59,404 nt of DNA, from contig NZ_LMIJ01000024.1 in assembly GCF_001428665.1 (NCBI RefSeq), positions 223,143 through 282,546 of the forward strand, in the 5' to 3' direction. The notes under the pieces were generated by a model. The model did no database searches, was not told where the DNA came from, and was given only the letters and a program-made list of their open reading frames with translations. Within the stretch, counting starts at the first letter, position 1. Each line of letters opens with the position of its first letter. The translations under genes were made by a program, and so were the position numbers. Positions 25,798-34,374 of the stretch are shown in pieces. This DNA comes from Acidovorax sp. Root219 (GTDB lineage: Bacteria; Pseudomonadota; Gammaproteobacteria; Burkholderiales; Burkholderiaceae_C).

Positions 25798-25873
25798 GGG
25801 CTCTCAGGCGTTGTCTCGTAGGGGCCTGTCCCCCCCGGTCCGGCAAGGACATTGCGGCGTGGGCAGGCCCGCT

Positions 25874-27133
25874 TTAACTGATGAAATTGAACAGGGACAG
25901 CTTCTGGACCGTGGCATAGGACTTGAGTGCTGCCTCGTAGCCCACCTGCTGGTTCTGGAAGTCCGAAATGCCCTTGATCATATCCAGATCCTCTGCCCGG
26001 GAGCGGTCGCCTTCGAGCTGGACCGAGCGCTTTTCCTGGTCGCCCGTGATGCGGTCGGCGCGGTTGAGCAACTCGCCCGAGTAACTGCGCATGTTGCTGA
26101 TTCGGTCCAGGCCGATGTCGATGTTGGTCAAGGCCTGTCCGACAGCCTGGGTCGCGGCGTTGCTGTTGGGCGCTGCCCGGATGTCGCGGATCGCACTGTC
26201 CAGTGTACTGAACACGCTGGCGGTGGGCTGCAGCGTGATGGCGTCGCCATTGGCTGGCGCACCGGTGATGTCGAAGGTCAGACCCGGCACACCCGTCACC
26301 GAGATGGTCACGGGCTTGTCGGTCGGATAGTCGGGCACCACGACGGGGGCCGATACCACGCCGGTGGTGGTGTTGGTGATGGTGTAGGTAGCCGTGCTGG
26401 TGCCGACCGTGGCGCCCGGGCCCACCGCGCTGAAGGCGATGGAGTAGTTGTCTCCGGTCACCAGGCTCAGGTTGGTCGGCTTGACGCCGGTAGTGGTCAA
26501 CTGCTGGTTGTTGTTGACGGTTGCCGGGTTCACCTGCACGTTGTAGGCCCCGTCGCGCTGGGGCTCAAACATGAAGGCGAATTCACCGTCCAGCGTGTTC
26601 GGGATCGACACACCGGTGCTGCCCGACTGTCCGGGCTGCCCGTTGAACAGATAGTCCGGCGAGGTGGACTGTGGGCCCAGGAAAGGCGCCAGTGCGCTGC
26701 CCAGTGCGCCCAGCAGGGGGATGCCGTTGGTGTCCTTGCGGTTGGCCACTTCCTGCAACTGCTCGCGGATGCCCTGCAACTGGTTGGCGATGGTGGCGCG
26801 GTCGCTGCTGGTGAGGGCCGGGCTGCCGGCACTGACCATCAGTTCGCGGGCACTCTGCACCAGCCCGATGGCATCGCCCAGCGAGGACTCGGCCTGCGCG
26901 ATGGCGTTGCGCTGGGTTTCCAGCGCGCGCTGCTCGGTCTGGATGCGGGTGATGCGGGTGAGTGCGCGTTCGGCCTGCGCGGCCGAAACCGGATCGTCGC
27001 TGGCGCGCACGACGCGCTTGCCTGAGGTCAAATTCTCCTGCAGGTTGGACAGGTTGGTCTGGCGCGCGCCCAGGTTGCGCAGCGCGTTGTCGTACATGTT
27101 GGCAGAGCCAAGGCGGTAGAGGGTATTGCTCAT
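25874..27133 (-). CDS. flgL: flagellar hook-filament junction protein FlgL
   Basis: A 419-residue secreted junction protein linking hook to filament together with FlgK. The flagellin-like N-terminus (MYDNALRNLGARQTNLSNLQ, ASDDPVSAAQAERALTRI) and C-terminus (GYEAALKSYATVQKLSLFNFIS) form the D0/D1 coiled coils; the middle is variable. A GGAG ribosome site precedes the ATG. It is the last gene of the flg operon; flgK is 28 bp upstream. Confidence 0.95.
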   Translation of the reverse strand: MSNTLYRLGSANMYDNALRNLGARQTNLSNLQENLTSGKRVVRASDDPVSAAQAERALTRITRIQTEQRALETQRNAIAQAESSLGDAIGLVQSARELMVSAGSPALTSSDRATIANQLQGIREQLQEVANRKDTNGIPLLGALGSALAPFLGPQSTSPDYLFNGQPGQSGSTGVSIPNTLDGEFAFMFEPQRDGAYNVQVNPATVNNNQQLTTTGVKPTNLSLVTGDNYSIAFSAVGPGATVGTSTATYTITNTTTGVVSAPVVVPDYPTDKPVTISVTGVPGLTFDITGAPANGDAITLQPTASVFSTLDSAIRDIRAAPNSNAATQAVGQALTNIDIGLDRISNMRSYSGELLNRADRITGDQEKRSVQLEGDRSRAEDLDMIKGISDFQNQQVGYEAALKSYATVQKLSLFNFIS

Positions 27134-27161
27134 GTCGAACTCCTGGACCTGATCTCAAACA

Positions 27162-29093
27162 TCATCGCGTCAGACCCTGCATCAGGGTGTCGAAGACGCT
27201 TTGTGCAATCTGCAGCATTTTGGCGGATGCCTGGTAAGCCTGCTGGTACTGGATCAGCTTGGCCGCTTCTTCATCGAGGTTCACGCCCGAGACCGCCGTT
27301 CGGTCGCGCTCCAGGTTGGCGGCGATGGTGGTGGACAGCTCGGCAGCGAACGTGGCGCTCTGGGTGCGCGTGCCCACCTGGGCCATCAGGCCGGCATAGC
27401 CGTCGCTGAGCGTGGATTCGTCGAACATCTTCACGTCGCGCAGGTTCATGAGCGATGTGGCGTTGCCGGCGTTGCGCGTGTAGTTGTCGCCGTACTGGGG
27501 GTCCAGGGAGTTGCCCACCTTCACGGTGTCGCCGGACTTGGGCGTGCCCTGCAGCTTGATCTCCCAGCCGTCGATGGTGATGGGCGTGCCCGAGGTGTAG
27601 GGCAGGCCGGCCGTGCCCGAAGGTGGCGTGGTCGATCCCGTCACGGTGTAGGTGGTGGGCGGGCCGGCGGCAAAGGTCAGCGTCACGCCGCCGGGAATGG
27701 GCGGCGCCACCAGGCCATTGGCCGTGGCCTTCAGGCCTGCCAGCTGCAGCGTGCCCCCATTGGTGGTGCCCATGGCCGCATTGATGGGGTTGGCCGCCGC
27801 CAGGTCGCGTGGCGAGTACACCAGCGCCTTGATGTTGGAGCCCGCCGTGCTGAAGGGCTGGAACAGCATGCGCTCGCCCGGCGCGCCTGGCGTGGTGAGG
27901 TTGAACTGCAGGCCGTCGATGGTGAGCGTCGCCAGGTTGGCGGCGTCGGTGAAGGCCGTGGCCTTGCCGTCGGACAGGCGCACCACCTGGCCGGCCGTGC
28001 CGGTGGTGAAGCGAATCTCGTAGTCGGAGGCGGCGAACTTGGTCGGATCCGTGAAGCCCACCGTACCGACGCCCACGCCATTGGTCAGGCCGGGCATGCT
28101 GGCCGGCACAGAGAACAGGTCCTTGCCCATCTGGCCGTCCAGCGTGAGGCCGAGCTTGTGCTGCTCGTTCATGGTCATGCCGATGGCCATGGCCATGCGC
28201 CCGAGCAGGTTGCGGCTTTCGGCGAGGTCGGTGTTGTTGAAGCGCAGCAGCCCCGAGACCGACCCGCCGCCCATGGTGTTCTCGTCCACTTCGATGGCCG
28301 GCGATCCCGGGCGATTGAAGAACAGCTTGAGCTGGCCGCTGCCAGGGAACTGCGTGGCATCGTCCACGGACACCTGCGATGGCGTGGTGCCCAGCACCAG
28401 CGGCTGGCTGCCGCCCACGAACAGGCCGATCGTGCCGTCGTCCGCAGGAATCTGCGTGGTCTGCACGTACTGGTTCATCTCGCGGATCAATTGGTCGCGG
28501 TTGTCGAGCAGGTCGTTGGGGGTCTGGCCGTTGCCCTTGGCGCGTGCGATCTGCTCGTTCACGGCGGCGATCTGGCCGGCCAGGCTGTTGATGGCGGTGA
28601 TGCTGCTTTGCAACTGCTCGTTCACCGTGTACTGGATCTCGTCGACACGCTCGCCAGCCGAGCGCATGCGGGACGCCGTCTCGTCCATGCGCGTGAGCGC
28701 CAGCGTGCGGGCCGTGATGTCGGTGGGTGAGCTCACCACGTCCGAGAAGGCGTTCATCATGTCGTTGATGGCGGCGCCAAGGCCCGTGGCCCCGCCGCTG
28801 AACACGTCCTGCAGCTGGCGCAGGCGCTCGGCGCGCACGATGTCGCCGGCCTGCACGGATCCGGCGCTTGCCGACTGGCGCGTGAGCAGCTCGCTCTGGT
28901 TGCGCAGGATGGTCTGCACGTCCACACCCTGGCCGATGTAGCCGCCACCCGTGAACTGGCCCTGCACGGTCTGCAGCACCACGCTCTGGCGCGAGTAGCC
29001 GGGCGTGTTCACATTGGCAATGTTGTTGCCTGCAGTCTGCAGGGCCACCTGGTTGGCAAGCAGGGCGCGGGCGCCGACGTTGAGCAGACTCAT
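27162..29093 (-). CDS. flgK: flagellar hook-associated protein 1 FlgK
   Basis: A 643-residue hook-associated protein. LLNVGARALLANQVALQTAG and NIANVNTPGYSRQSVVL (residues 25-41) are the FlgK rod-type N-terminus; the C-terminus EEAAKLIQYQQAYQASAKML with the LMQGLTR end is the D0 helix. The large middle region (about 340-560) is low in conservation and rich in Gly, Thr and Pro. It lies between flgJ and flgL. Confidence 0.95.
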   Translation of the reverse strand: MSLLNVGARALLANQVALQTAGNNIANVNTPGYSRQSVVLQTVQGQFTGGGYIGQGVDVQTILRNQSELLTRQSASAGSVQAGDIVRAERLRQLQDVFSGGATGLGAAINDMMNAFSDVVSSPTDITARTLALTRMDETASRMRSAGERVDEIQYTVNEQLQSSITAINSLAGQIAAVNEQIARAKGNGQTPNDLLDNRDQLIREMNQYVQTTQIPADDGTIGLFVGGSQPLVLGTTPSQVSVDDATQFPGSGQLKLFFNRPGSPAIEVDENTMGGGSVSGLLRFNNTDLAESRNLLGRMAMAIGMTMNEQHKLGLTLDGQMGKDLFSVPASMPGLTNGVGVGTVGFTDPTKFAASDYEIRFTTGTAGQVVRLSDGKATAFTDAANLATLTIDGLQFNLTTPGAPGERMLFQPFSTAGSNIKALVYSPRDLAAANPINAAMGTTNGGTLQLAGLKATANGLVAPPIPGGVTLTFAAGPPTTYTVTGSTTPPSGTAGLPYTSGTPITIDGWEIKLQGTPKSGDTVKVGNSLDPQYGDNYTRNAGNATSLMNLRDVKMFDESTLSDGYAGLMAQVGTRTQSATFAAELSTTIAANLERDRTAVSGVNLDEEAAKLIQYQQAYQASAKMLQIAQSVFDTLMQGLTR

Positions 29094-29109
29094 GGCTTAC
29101 CTCGTGTTC

Positions 29110-30036
29110 TCAAGCCTGCGCACGCTGCTGCTGCGCACGCTGCACGCTGTTGATGGCGCCGCTGAGCTTTTTGGCGTACTCGGGGTCGGTGGCATAGCCC
29201 GCCTTCTGCAATGCGGAGGCATAGGCCATGGCCGAGCCGGACTGCGCCACGGACTGCGCCTTTTCATAGCGAGGGCTTTCCTTGATGAGGCGCGCGTAGT
29301 CGCGAAACGAATCCTCGTACGAGTCGTAGGCCCGGAATTTGGCCACCACCTTGCGCGGCGTGCCGTTGATGTATTCGGTGGTCGTGATCTCGGCGACCTT
29401 GCCCATCCAGCCCTTGCCGGCCTTGATGCCGAACAGGTTGAAGGAGTTGCTGCCGTCGGCGTTCTTGATCTCGCTCTTGCCCCAGCCGGTTTCATGGCCG
29501 GCCTGGCCGAGCATGAAGCTCGCGGGGATACCGCTTTCCTGCGCCACCTTCTCGGCCGTGCCGCTCAGGTGCTGCACGAAGCCGTCGCGGCCTTTGGGCG
29601 CCTGGCCCACGGCCTCGGTGCTGGCAGGGCTGGCGCTCACCTTGGCGGCTGCCGGGCGCTGCACCTGCGACAGGCTCACCGTGGAGGGTGTGGAAAAGGA
29701 CGGGTCTGGCCCACCCATCTGGCGCGAGAGCTGGCGCGCAATCGCTTCGGACAGGCCGCCGGACTGGCCGGCCATCTGCACCGACAACTGCTGGTCGAGC
29801 AGGTCGGTGCCCAGGTCGCCCTGGGCGCCATCCATGAGCCCGGATTTCATCGTGGCCTCGCGCATGCTTTTGATCAGTTCGCGCATGAACAGCGATTCAA
29901 ACTGCTTGGCGGCCTCTTTCGTGGCCTGGGGGTTGTTGTTGCCCGCCTCGTACTTGAGCGCATTCAGCGATCGAACGTCTGCTGCCAGCGCGTTGGACGT
30001 GCTGGTGGTGGAGGACGAAGGCAGCGTGAGGGACAT
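29110..30036 (-). CDS. flgJ: flagellar rod-assembly protein / muramidase FlgJ
   Basis: A 308-residue two-domain FlgJ. The N-terminal rod-cap domain (residues 15-100) contains AAKQFESLFMRELIKSMREA. The C-terminal glucosaminidase domain (about 155-300) has SFMLGQAGHETGWGKSEIKN with the catalytic glutamate and SNSFNLFGIKAGKGW, so the enzyme should still cut peptidoglycan. The start is 2 bp from the flgI stop. Confidence 0.94.
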   Translation of the reverse strand: MSLTLPSSSTTSTSNALAADVRSLNALKYEAGNNNPQATKEAAKQFESLFMRELIKSMREATMKSGLMDGAQGDLGTDLLDQQLSVQMAGQSGGLSEAIARQLSRQMGGPDPSFSTPSTVSLSQVQRPAAAKVSASPASTEAVGQAPKGRDGFVQHLSGTAEKVAQESGIPASFMLGQAGHETGWGKSEIKNADGSNSFNLFGIKAGKGWMGKVAEITTTEYINGTPRKVVAKFRAYDSYEDSFRDYARLIKESPRYEKAQSVAQSGSAMAYASALQKAGYATDPEYAKKLSGAINSVQRAQQQRAQA

Positions 30037-30038
30037 GG

Positions 30039-31184
30039 TCAGATCACTTCAAGCTCGGCGTTCAGTGCGCCGGCGGCCTTGATGGCCTGCAGAATGGCCA
30101 GCAGGTCGCCGGGCGTGGCGCCCAGCGAGTTGAGCGCGCGCACCACGTCGGCCAACTGGGGCGAGGGCGGCATCTGGATGATGTTGCCGGGCTCCTGGTT
30201 GATCTTGATGTCGCTTTGCTGCGCGACCACGGTCTGCCCCTGCGACAGCGGGTTGGGCTGGCTGATGACGGGGCGCGAACTGATGGTGATGGACAGGTTG
30301 CCGTGCGCGATGGCACACGAACCTAGGGTCACCGCCTGGTTGAGCACGATGGAGCCGGTGCGGGCATTGATCACCACCTTGGCGGCGGGGGCGGACAGCT
30401 CGAACGGCAACTCTTCCAGGTCGGCGATGAAGCCTACGCGGGCGCCAGGGTCGCTGGGCGCGCGCACCTGCACCGTGCGGCCGTCGAGTGCCGTAGCCAG
30501 GCCATTGCCCATGCGGCTGTTGATGACCTGGGCCACGCGGCGTGCGGTCTGGAAATCGGAGGCGTTGAGGCCCAGGCTGATGGTGTCGCCCTCGTTGAGG
30601 GGCGTGGGCACGGAGCGCTCCACCTGGGCGCCCAGGGGGATGCGGCCGGCGGCCAGGTGGTTGATCTGCACCTTGCTGCCACCGGACGATGCGCCGGCAC
30701 CGCCCACCACCAGGTTGCCCTGGGCCAGGGCGTAGATTTCACCGTCGGCGCCGCGCAGCGGTGTGACCATCAGCAGGCCGCCCTTGAGCGACTTGGAATT
30801 GCCCATGGACGAGACGTTGACGTCGATCTGCTGGCCGGGCTGCGCAAAGGCAGGCAACTGGGCAGTGACGATCACGGCGGCCACGTTCTTGAGCTGCAGC
30901 TGCGAGGCCGTGCCCGGCGGCAGGCTGATGCCCATCTGCTGCAGGTAGTTGGACATGGCCTGCGTGGTGTAGGGCATCTGCGTGGTTTGGTCACCCGTGC
31001 CGTCCAGGCCCACGACCAGGCCATAGCCGGTCAGCTGGTTGCTGCGCACGCCCTGCACCGCCGCGATTTCCTTGATGCGCAGCGCATGGGCCGGCCAGGC
31101 CGCGCACACCAGCGCCAGGGCGATGGCACAGAGCCACAGCGCGCGCAGGGGGTGTGCCAGGAAGGGGGAGGGCAAGGCTTTCAT
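30039..31184 (-). CDS. flgI: flagellar P-ring protein FlgI
   Basis: A periplasmic ring protein of about 381 residues. The signal peptide runs to AAWPAHA, and the mature protein starts LRIKEIAAVQGVRSNQLTGY with GLVVGLDGTGDQT (Gly-rich family signature). It ends LQAIKAAGALNAELEVI. I chose the ATG at 31184 because GGAGG lies just before it, although only 2 nt away; 31193 and 31241 are alternatives. It is cut off from flgH by an extra gene and by a terminator-like hairpin, so it may have its own promoter (CACAAT 7 nt before the ATG). Confidence 0.93.
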   Translation of the reverse strand: MKALPSPFLAHPLRALWLCAIALALVCAAWPAHALRIKEIAAVQGVRSNQLTGYGLVVGLDGTGDQTTQMPYTTQAMSNYLQQMGISLPPGTASQLQLKNVAAVIVTAQLPAFAQPGQQIDVNVSSMGNSKSLKGGLLMVTPLRGADGEIYALAQGNLVVGGAGASSGGSKVQINHLAAGRIPLGAQVERSVPTPLNEGDTISLGLNASDFQTARRVAQVINSRMGNGLATALDGRTVQVRAPSDPGARVGFIADLEELPFELSAPAAKVVINARTGSIVLNQAVTLGSCAIAHGNLSITISSRPVISQPNPLSQGQTVVAQQSDIKINQEPGNIIQMPPSPQLADVVRALNSLGATPGDLLAILQAIKAAGALNAELEVI

Positions 31185-31221
31185 GGCCTCCATTGTGGGC
31201 TGCTGCCGCCCAGGGGAATGG

Positions 31222-31252
31222 CCAAAAAGAGGCGCATTCACCCGCCTTTTGG
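31222..31252 (-). terminator. terminator-like hairpin before flgI
   Basis: On the minus strand the stem CCAAAA/TTTTGG continues as GGCG/CGCC around an 8-nt loop, with a 3-nt bulge and T-rich tail. It lies between the secreted hypothetical gene and flgI, and could reduce read-through into flgIJKL. Function is inferred from structure only. Confidence 0.4.
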
Positions 31253-31321
31253 AAGAGGGGCCTGGTTACATTTTCCGCACCCGCCCGCCTGCGCTGCCTG
31301 GCTTTGGCAGGCCCCTGCGAA

Positions 31322-31951
31322 TCACTCGCAATAGCTGTTCGTGAAGCCCTTCCAGGGCTTGCGCAGCATGAATGGCAGGGTGTCCCAGGCGCTCCAGGTG
31401 CGCGGATCGTCGAAGTTCACCGTGGCGGCCGGCGCGATGATGGCCGTGACCAGCCAGACGCCGGAGTCCAGCCCGTGCAGCGTGAGGTTGCCACCCAGGA
31501 TCACCTCGGTCTGCGCCCCGCCCAGGTTGTCGGACACGGCGGTGTAGGCGTCCGTCGTCTGGATGTTGCCGGGTGCCACGTACACCTTGAAGATGGCGCC
31601 GGTGGTGATCAGCGGCGAGCGCACCAGGGGAAAGACGAAGCTGCCGTCCCGGTGGAAGATCACATACACGTTCTGCAGCGTGCCCGGGGTGGTGCCCACC
31701 GCAGCCTTGCCGGCGTCGTATTTGATGGTGAATGCGAACTGGTCCAGTGCCGTGGCGTCGCAGGGCGAGAACTTGATGCCTGCGGGCAGGGTCTTGTTCT
31801 TGGAGGCGGTTTCGGAAGCCGAACCCTTGGGCGCGGCCAGTGTCAGCGCCACGGAGTAGGCATAGGTGGTCGGCTGCGCCTGGGCAACTGGCGCGAATGC
31901 AGCGGCCAGGGCCGTGAGGCCACAGGCCAGGAAGCTGCGGAAAAAAGACAT
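31322..31951 (-). CDS. secreted hypothetical protein between flgH and flgI
   Basis: I do not recognise this 209-residue protein. It has a clear Sec signal peptide (MSFFRSFLACGLTALAAAFA, cleavage near AQA-QP), then a beta-rich mature part with two cysteines (FSPCDATAL and the C-terminal NSYCE) that could form a disulfide. NVYVIFHRDGSFVFPL and WSAWDTLPFMLRKPWKGF are distinctive stretches. The ATG at 31951 has a GAGG ribosome site 6 nt before it. It lies where flgH and flgI are usually adjacent, in the same orientation, with 86-bp and 137-bp gaps holding hairpins. A role at the L/P ring or a recent insertion are both possible. Confidence 0.75.
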   Translation of the reverse strand: MSFFRSFLACGLTALAAAFAPVAQAQPTTYAYSVALTLAAPKGSASETASKNKTLPAGIKFSPCDATALDQFAFTIKYDAGKAAVGTTPGTLQNVYVIFHRDGSFVFPLVRSPLITTGAIFKVYVAPGNIQTTDAYTAVSDNLGGAQTEVILGGNLTLHGLDSGVWLVTAIIAPAATVNFDDPRTWSAWDTLPFMLRKPWKGFTNSYCE

Positions 31952-31991
31952 CGTGAACCTCGGGTCTGAATGCGAAAGGGGCGCTGCGCCG

Positions 31992-32011
31992 CCTGCCCTG
32001 GTCGGGGCAGG
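31992..32011 (-). terminator. hairpin downstream of flgH
   Basis: A CCTGCCC/GGGCAGG stem with a 6-nt loop starts 27 bp after the flgH stop on the minus strand. It has no T-run, so it may pause or protect the transcript end rather than fully terminate. Confidence 0.35.
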
Positions 32012-32037
32012 TCGCATGCGTTTGGTCACATTCTGTA

Positions 32038-32751
32038 TCAGAACGGTGTCACGGTGTTGAAGAAGCGGCCCAGCCAGCCGGTGACCTGGGCCTCGCCCTG
32101 GGCGCCGCGCCCGCGCGATTCCACGCGCACATTGGCCACCTGGGTGGAGGCCACGATGGAGCCGGGTTGCAGGGCACGCGGATCCACCGTGCCGGAGAAG
32201 CGCAGCACATCCACGTTCTGGTTCACGCCGATCTGCTTTTCGCCGGCCACGACCAGATGGCCATTGGGCAGCACGTCGATGACGATCGCCGTGATCGAGC
32301 CCTGGAAGGTGTTGGCGCTCTCCGTGCCGCCCTTGCCTTCAAAAGCATTTTCCGAGTTGGCCCCCACGCCCAGCTTGTCGGTAAACTTCTGGCCGGTGAA
32401 CGGCAGCGCCGTCACGCCACTGCTGACCTTGGAGGTACGGTCCACGGTGGACGAGGATTTCTGGCTGGCCGTCACGTTCTCCACGATCTGGATGGTGACG
32501 TTGTCGCCCACCAGGCGTGCACGCCGGTCCTCGAACGAGGGGCGGTAGCTGGCGGTGTGGAACAGGCCGCCGGTGACTGGCGGTGGCGTGCGCGGCGCCA
32601 TGGCCAGGGGCGGCGGCGCGGTGGGCAGGATGTCCACGGGGGGGGGCGGGGACATGCTGGCGCAGCCTGCGCTCAGCACGGCGGCGGCCAGGGCCGGCCA
32701 TGCAAGGAGACGGGTGCGGGCGCTGTGGTGCAAGGTGGAGAGGAATGTCAT
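32038..32751 (-). CDS. flgH: flagellar L-ring lipoprotein FlgH
   Basis: A 237-residue outer-membrane ring lipoprotein. The signal peptide ends in the lipobox LSAGC (C30), followed by a proline-rich linker. ARLVGDNVTIQIVENVTASQ and SITAIVIDVLPNGHLVVAGE are FlgH signatures, and VSGVRPRDI is replaced by the related FSGTVDPRAL. The start at 32751 is the ATG before this signal peptide. flgG lies 38 bp upstream. Confidence 0.94.
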   Translation of the reverse strand: MTFLSTLHHSARTRLLAWPALAAAVLSAGCASMSPPPPVDILPTAPPPLAMAPRTPPPVTGGLFHTASYRPSFEDRRARLVGDNVTIQIVENVTASQKSSSTVDRTSKVSSGVTALPFTGQKFTDKLGVGANSENAFEGKGGTESANTFQGSITAIVIDVLPNGHLVVAGEKQIGVNQNVDVLRFSGTVDPRALQPGSIVASTQVANVRVESRGRGAQGEAQVTGWLGRFFNTVTPF

Positions 32752-32789
32752 GGCGAGGGTCCTGGCGCAAGGGCTTGTGGCCTGTCTGC

Positions 32790-33572
32790 TTACATCTGGC
32801 TCAGCTTGGCCAGCATCTGGTCCGAGGTCTGGATGGCCTTGGAATTCATTTCGTAGGCGCGCTGGGTCTGGATCATGGTCACCAGCTCCTGCACCACGTT
32901 CACGTTGGAGGTTTCGAGGTAGCCCTGCATGACGGTGCCCAGGCCGTTGGTGCCGGGCGTTCCCTGCTGGGGCTGGCCGGATGCGGCGGTTTCGATGAAC
33001 AGGTTCTGCCCGCGCGGCTCCAGGCCACCTGGGTTCACGAAGGTGGACATGGCGAGGTTGCCCAGGGGCTGCGGTGCGGTGTTGCCCGGTACCGTGGCGG
33101 ACACGGCGCCTTCGGCGCTGATGGTCACGCTGGTGGCATTCGGTGGCACGGTGATGCCATTGGCAATCGGCAGTCCGCTGGAGTTCACCAGGCGGCCCTG
33201 CGAGTCGAGCTGGAACGAGCCGTCGCGGGTGTAGCCGATGGTTCCGTCGGGCTGCGTGACCTCGAAGAAGCCGTTGCCCTTGATGGCCACGTCCAGGTTG
33301 TTGTTGGACTGCTGCATGCTGCCCTGCATGAAGTTGCGGGCTGTGGCCACGGTGCGCACCCCCAGGCCCAGGTGCAGGCCGGTGGGCAACTGGTTCTGCT
33401 CGGTGGTCTGGGCGCCCACCTGGCGCAGGTTCTGGTAGATCAGGTCCTCGAACACCGCATTGGCGCGCTTGTACCCGGTGGTGGACACATTGGCCAGGTT
33501 GTGGGAGATGACGTCCAGCTGGGTCTGCTGGGCTTCCATGCCGGTCTTGGCAATCCACAGGGAGTTGATCAT
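32790..33572 (-). CDS. flgG: flagellar distal rod protein FlgG
   Basis: A 260-residue distal rod protein. [20 protein letters not shown] and [20 protein letters not shown] are the rod-type N-terminus; the C-terminus [20 protein letters not shown] is the conserved D0 helix. Length matches E. coli FlgG exactly (260). An AAGGA ribosome site is present. Confidence 0.96.
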   Translation of the reverse strand: MINSLWIAKTGMEAQQTQLDVISHNLANVSTTGYKRANAVFEDLIYQNLRQVGAQTTEQNQLPTGLHLGLGVRTVATARNFMQGSMQQSNNNLDVAIKGNGFFEVTQPDGTIGYTRDGSFQLDSQGRLVNSSGLPIANGITVPPNATSVTISAEGAVSATVPGNTAPQPLGNLAMSTFVNPGGLEPRGQNLFIETAASGQPQQGTPGTNGLGTVMQGYLETSNVNVVQELVTMIQTQRAYEMNSKAIQTSDQMLAKLSQM

Positions 33573-33599
33573 GGCGTTTCCTTGCGCTTATGGGGATGG

Positions 33600-34340
33600 T
33601 CAGCCGTTGATGCTCAGCAGCTGGCTGGCGGCCTTGTCATTGGTTTCGGCGGTCTGCAGCATCTTGATCTGCTGCTCGAACTGGCGCGAGGCGGCGATCA
33701 TGCCGACCATGGTCTCCACCGCGTTCACGTTGGAGCCCTCGATGGCCCCTGCCAGCAGGCGCGCATTGGCGTCGTTGGGGAGCGGGTCGCCAGAGGTGGT
33801 GCGAAACAGCCCGTCATCGCCGCGCTTGAGCGGGTCTTCGGGGGTGGGCGTGGCCAGTTTCAGGCGGCCGATGGCAGCGGGGGGCTGCCCTGCTGTCTTG
33901 GCGGTGAGCGTGCCGTCCGAACCCAGCGAGACCTCCGAGCCTGGCGGCACATCAATGGGGCCGCCGCCGTCGGACAGCACGGGCAGGCCGGTGTTGGTGA
34001 GCAGGGCACCCGTGGGCGAGACCTCCAGGCCGCCGTTGCGGGTGTAGGCCTCCACGCCATCCAGGCCCTGCACGGCAAACCAGGACTTGCCGATGGGCAT
34101 GGCATCCAGGGCGCGGCCCGTGCGTTGCACGGGACCGGGCGTGTCCACGTGGCCCGAGGTGGCCTCCAGCGCGAACACGCGCGTGGTGGAGCCGTCGCCT
34201 TGCAGCGGTACGGAGCGGAAGGTGGACATCTCCGCGCGAAAGCCGTTGGTGGACACGTTGGCCAGGTTGTTGGCCAGAACCGCCTGCCGGTGGGCAGCGG
34301 CGTTGGCCCCGGTCATGGAGGTGTAGATGATGCGGTCCAT
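33600..34340 (-). CDS. flgF: flagellar proximal rod protein FlgF
   Basis: A 246-residue rod protein. MDRIIYTSMTGANAAAHRQA and NLANVSTNGFRAEMSTFRSV form the N-terminus; GSNVNAVETMVGMIAASRQF is the C-terminal rod motif. It sits 27 bp upstream of flgG. Confidence 0.95.
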   Translation of the reverse strand: MDRIIYTSMTGANAAAHRQAVLANNLANVSTNGFRAEMSTFRSVPLQGDGSTTRVFALEATSGHVDTPGPVQRTGRALDAMPIGKSWFAVQGLDGVEAYTRNGGLEVSPTGALLTNTGLPVLSDGGGPIDVPPGSEVSLGSDGTLTAKTAGQPPAAIGRLKLATPTPEDPLKRGDDGLFRTTSGDPLPNDANARLLAGAIEGSNVNAVETMVGMIAASRQFEQQIKMLQTAETNDKAASQLLSING

Positions 34341-34374
34341 GGCGTTTCTCTGCGGTCAGGGGGTCAGGCGCGGA

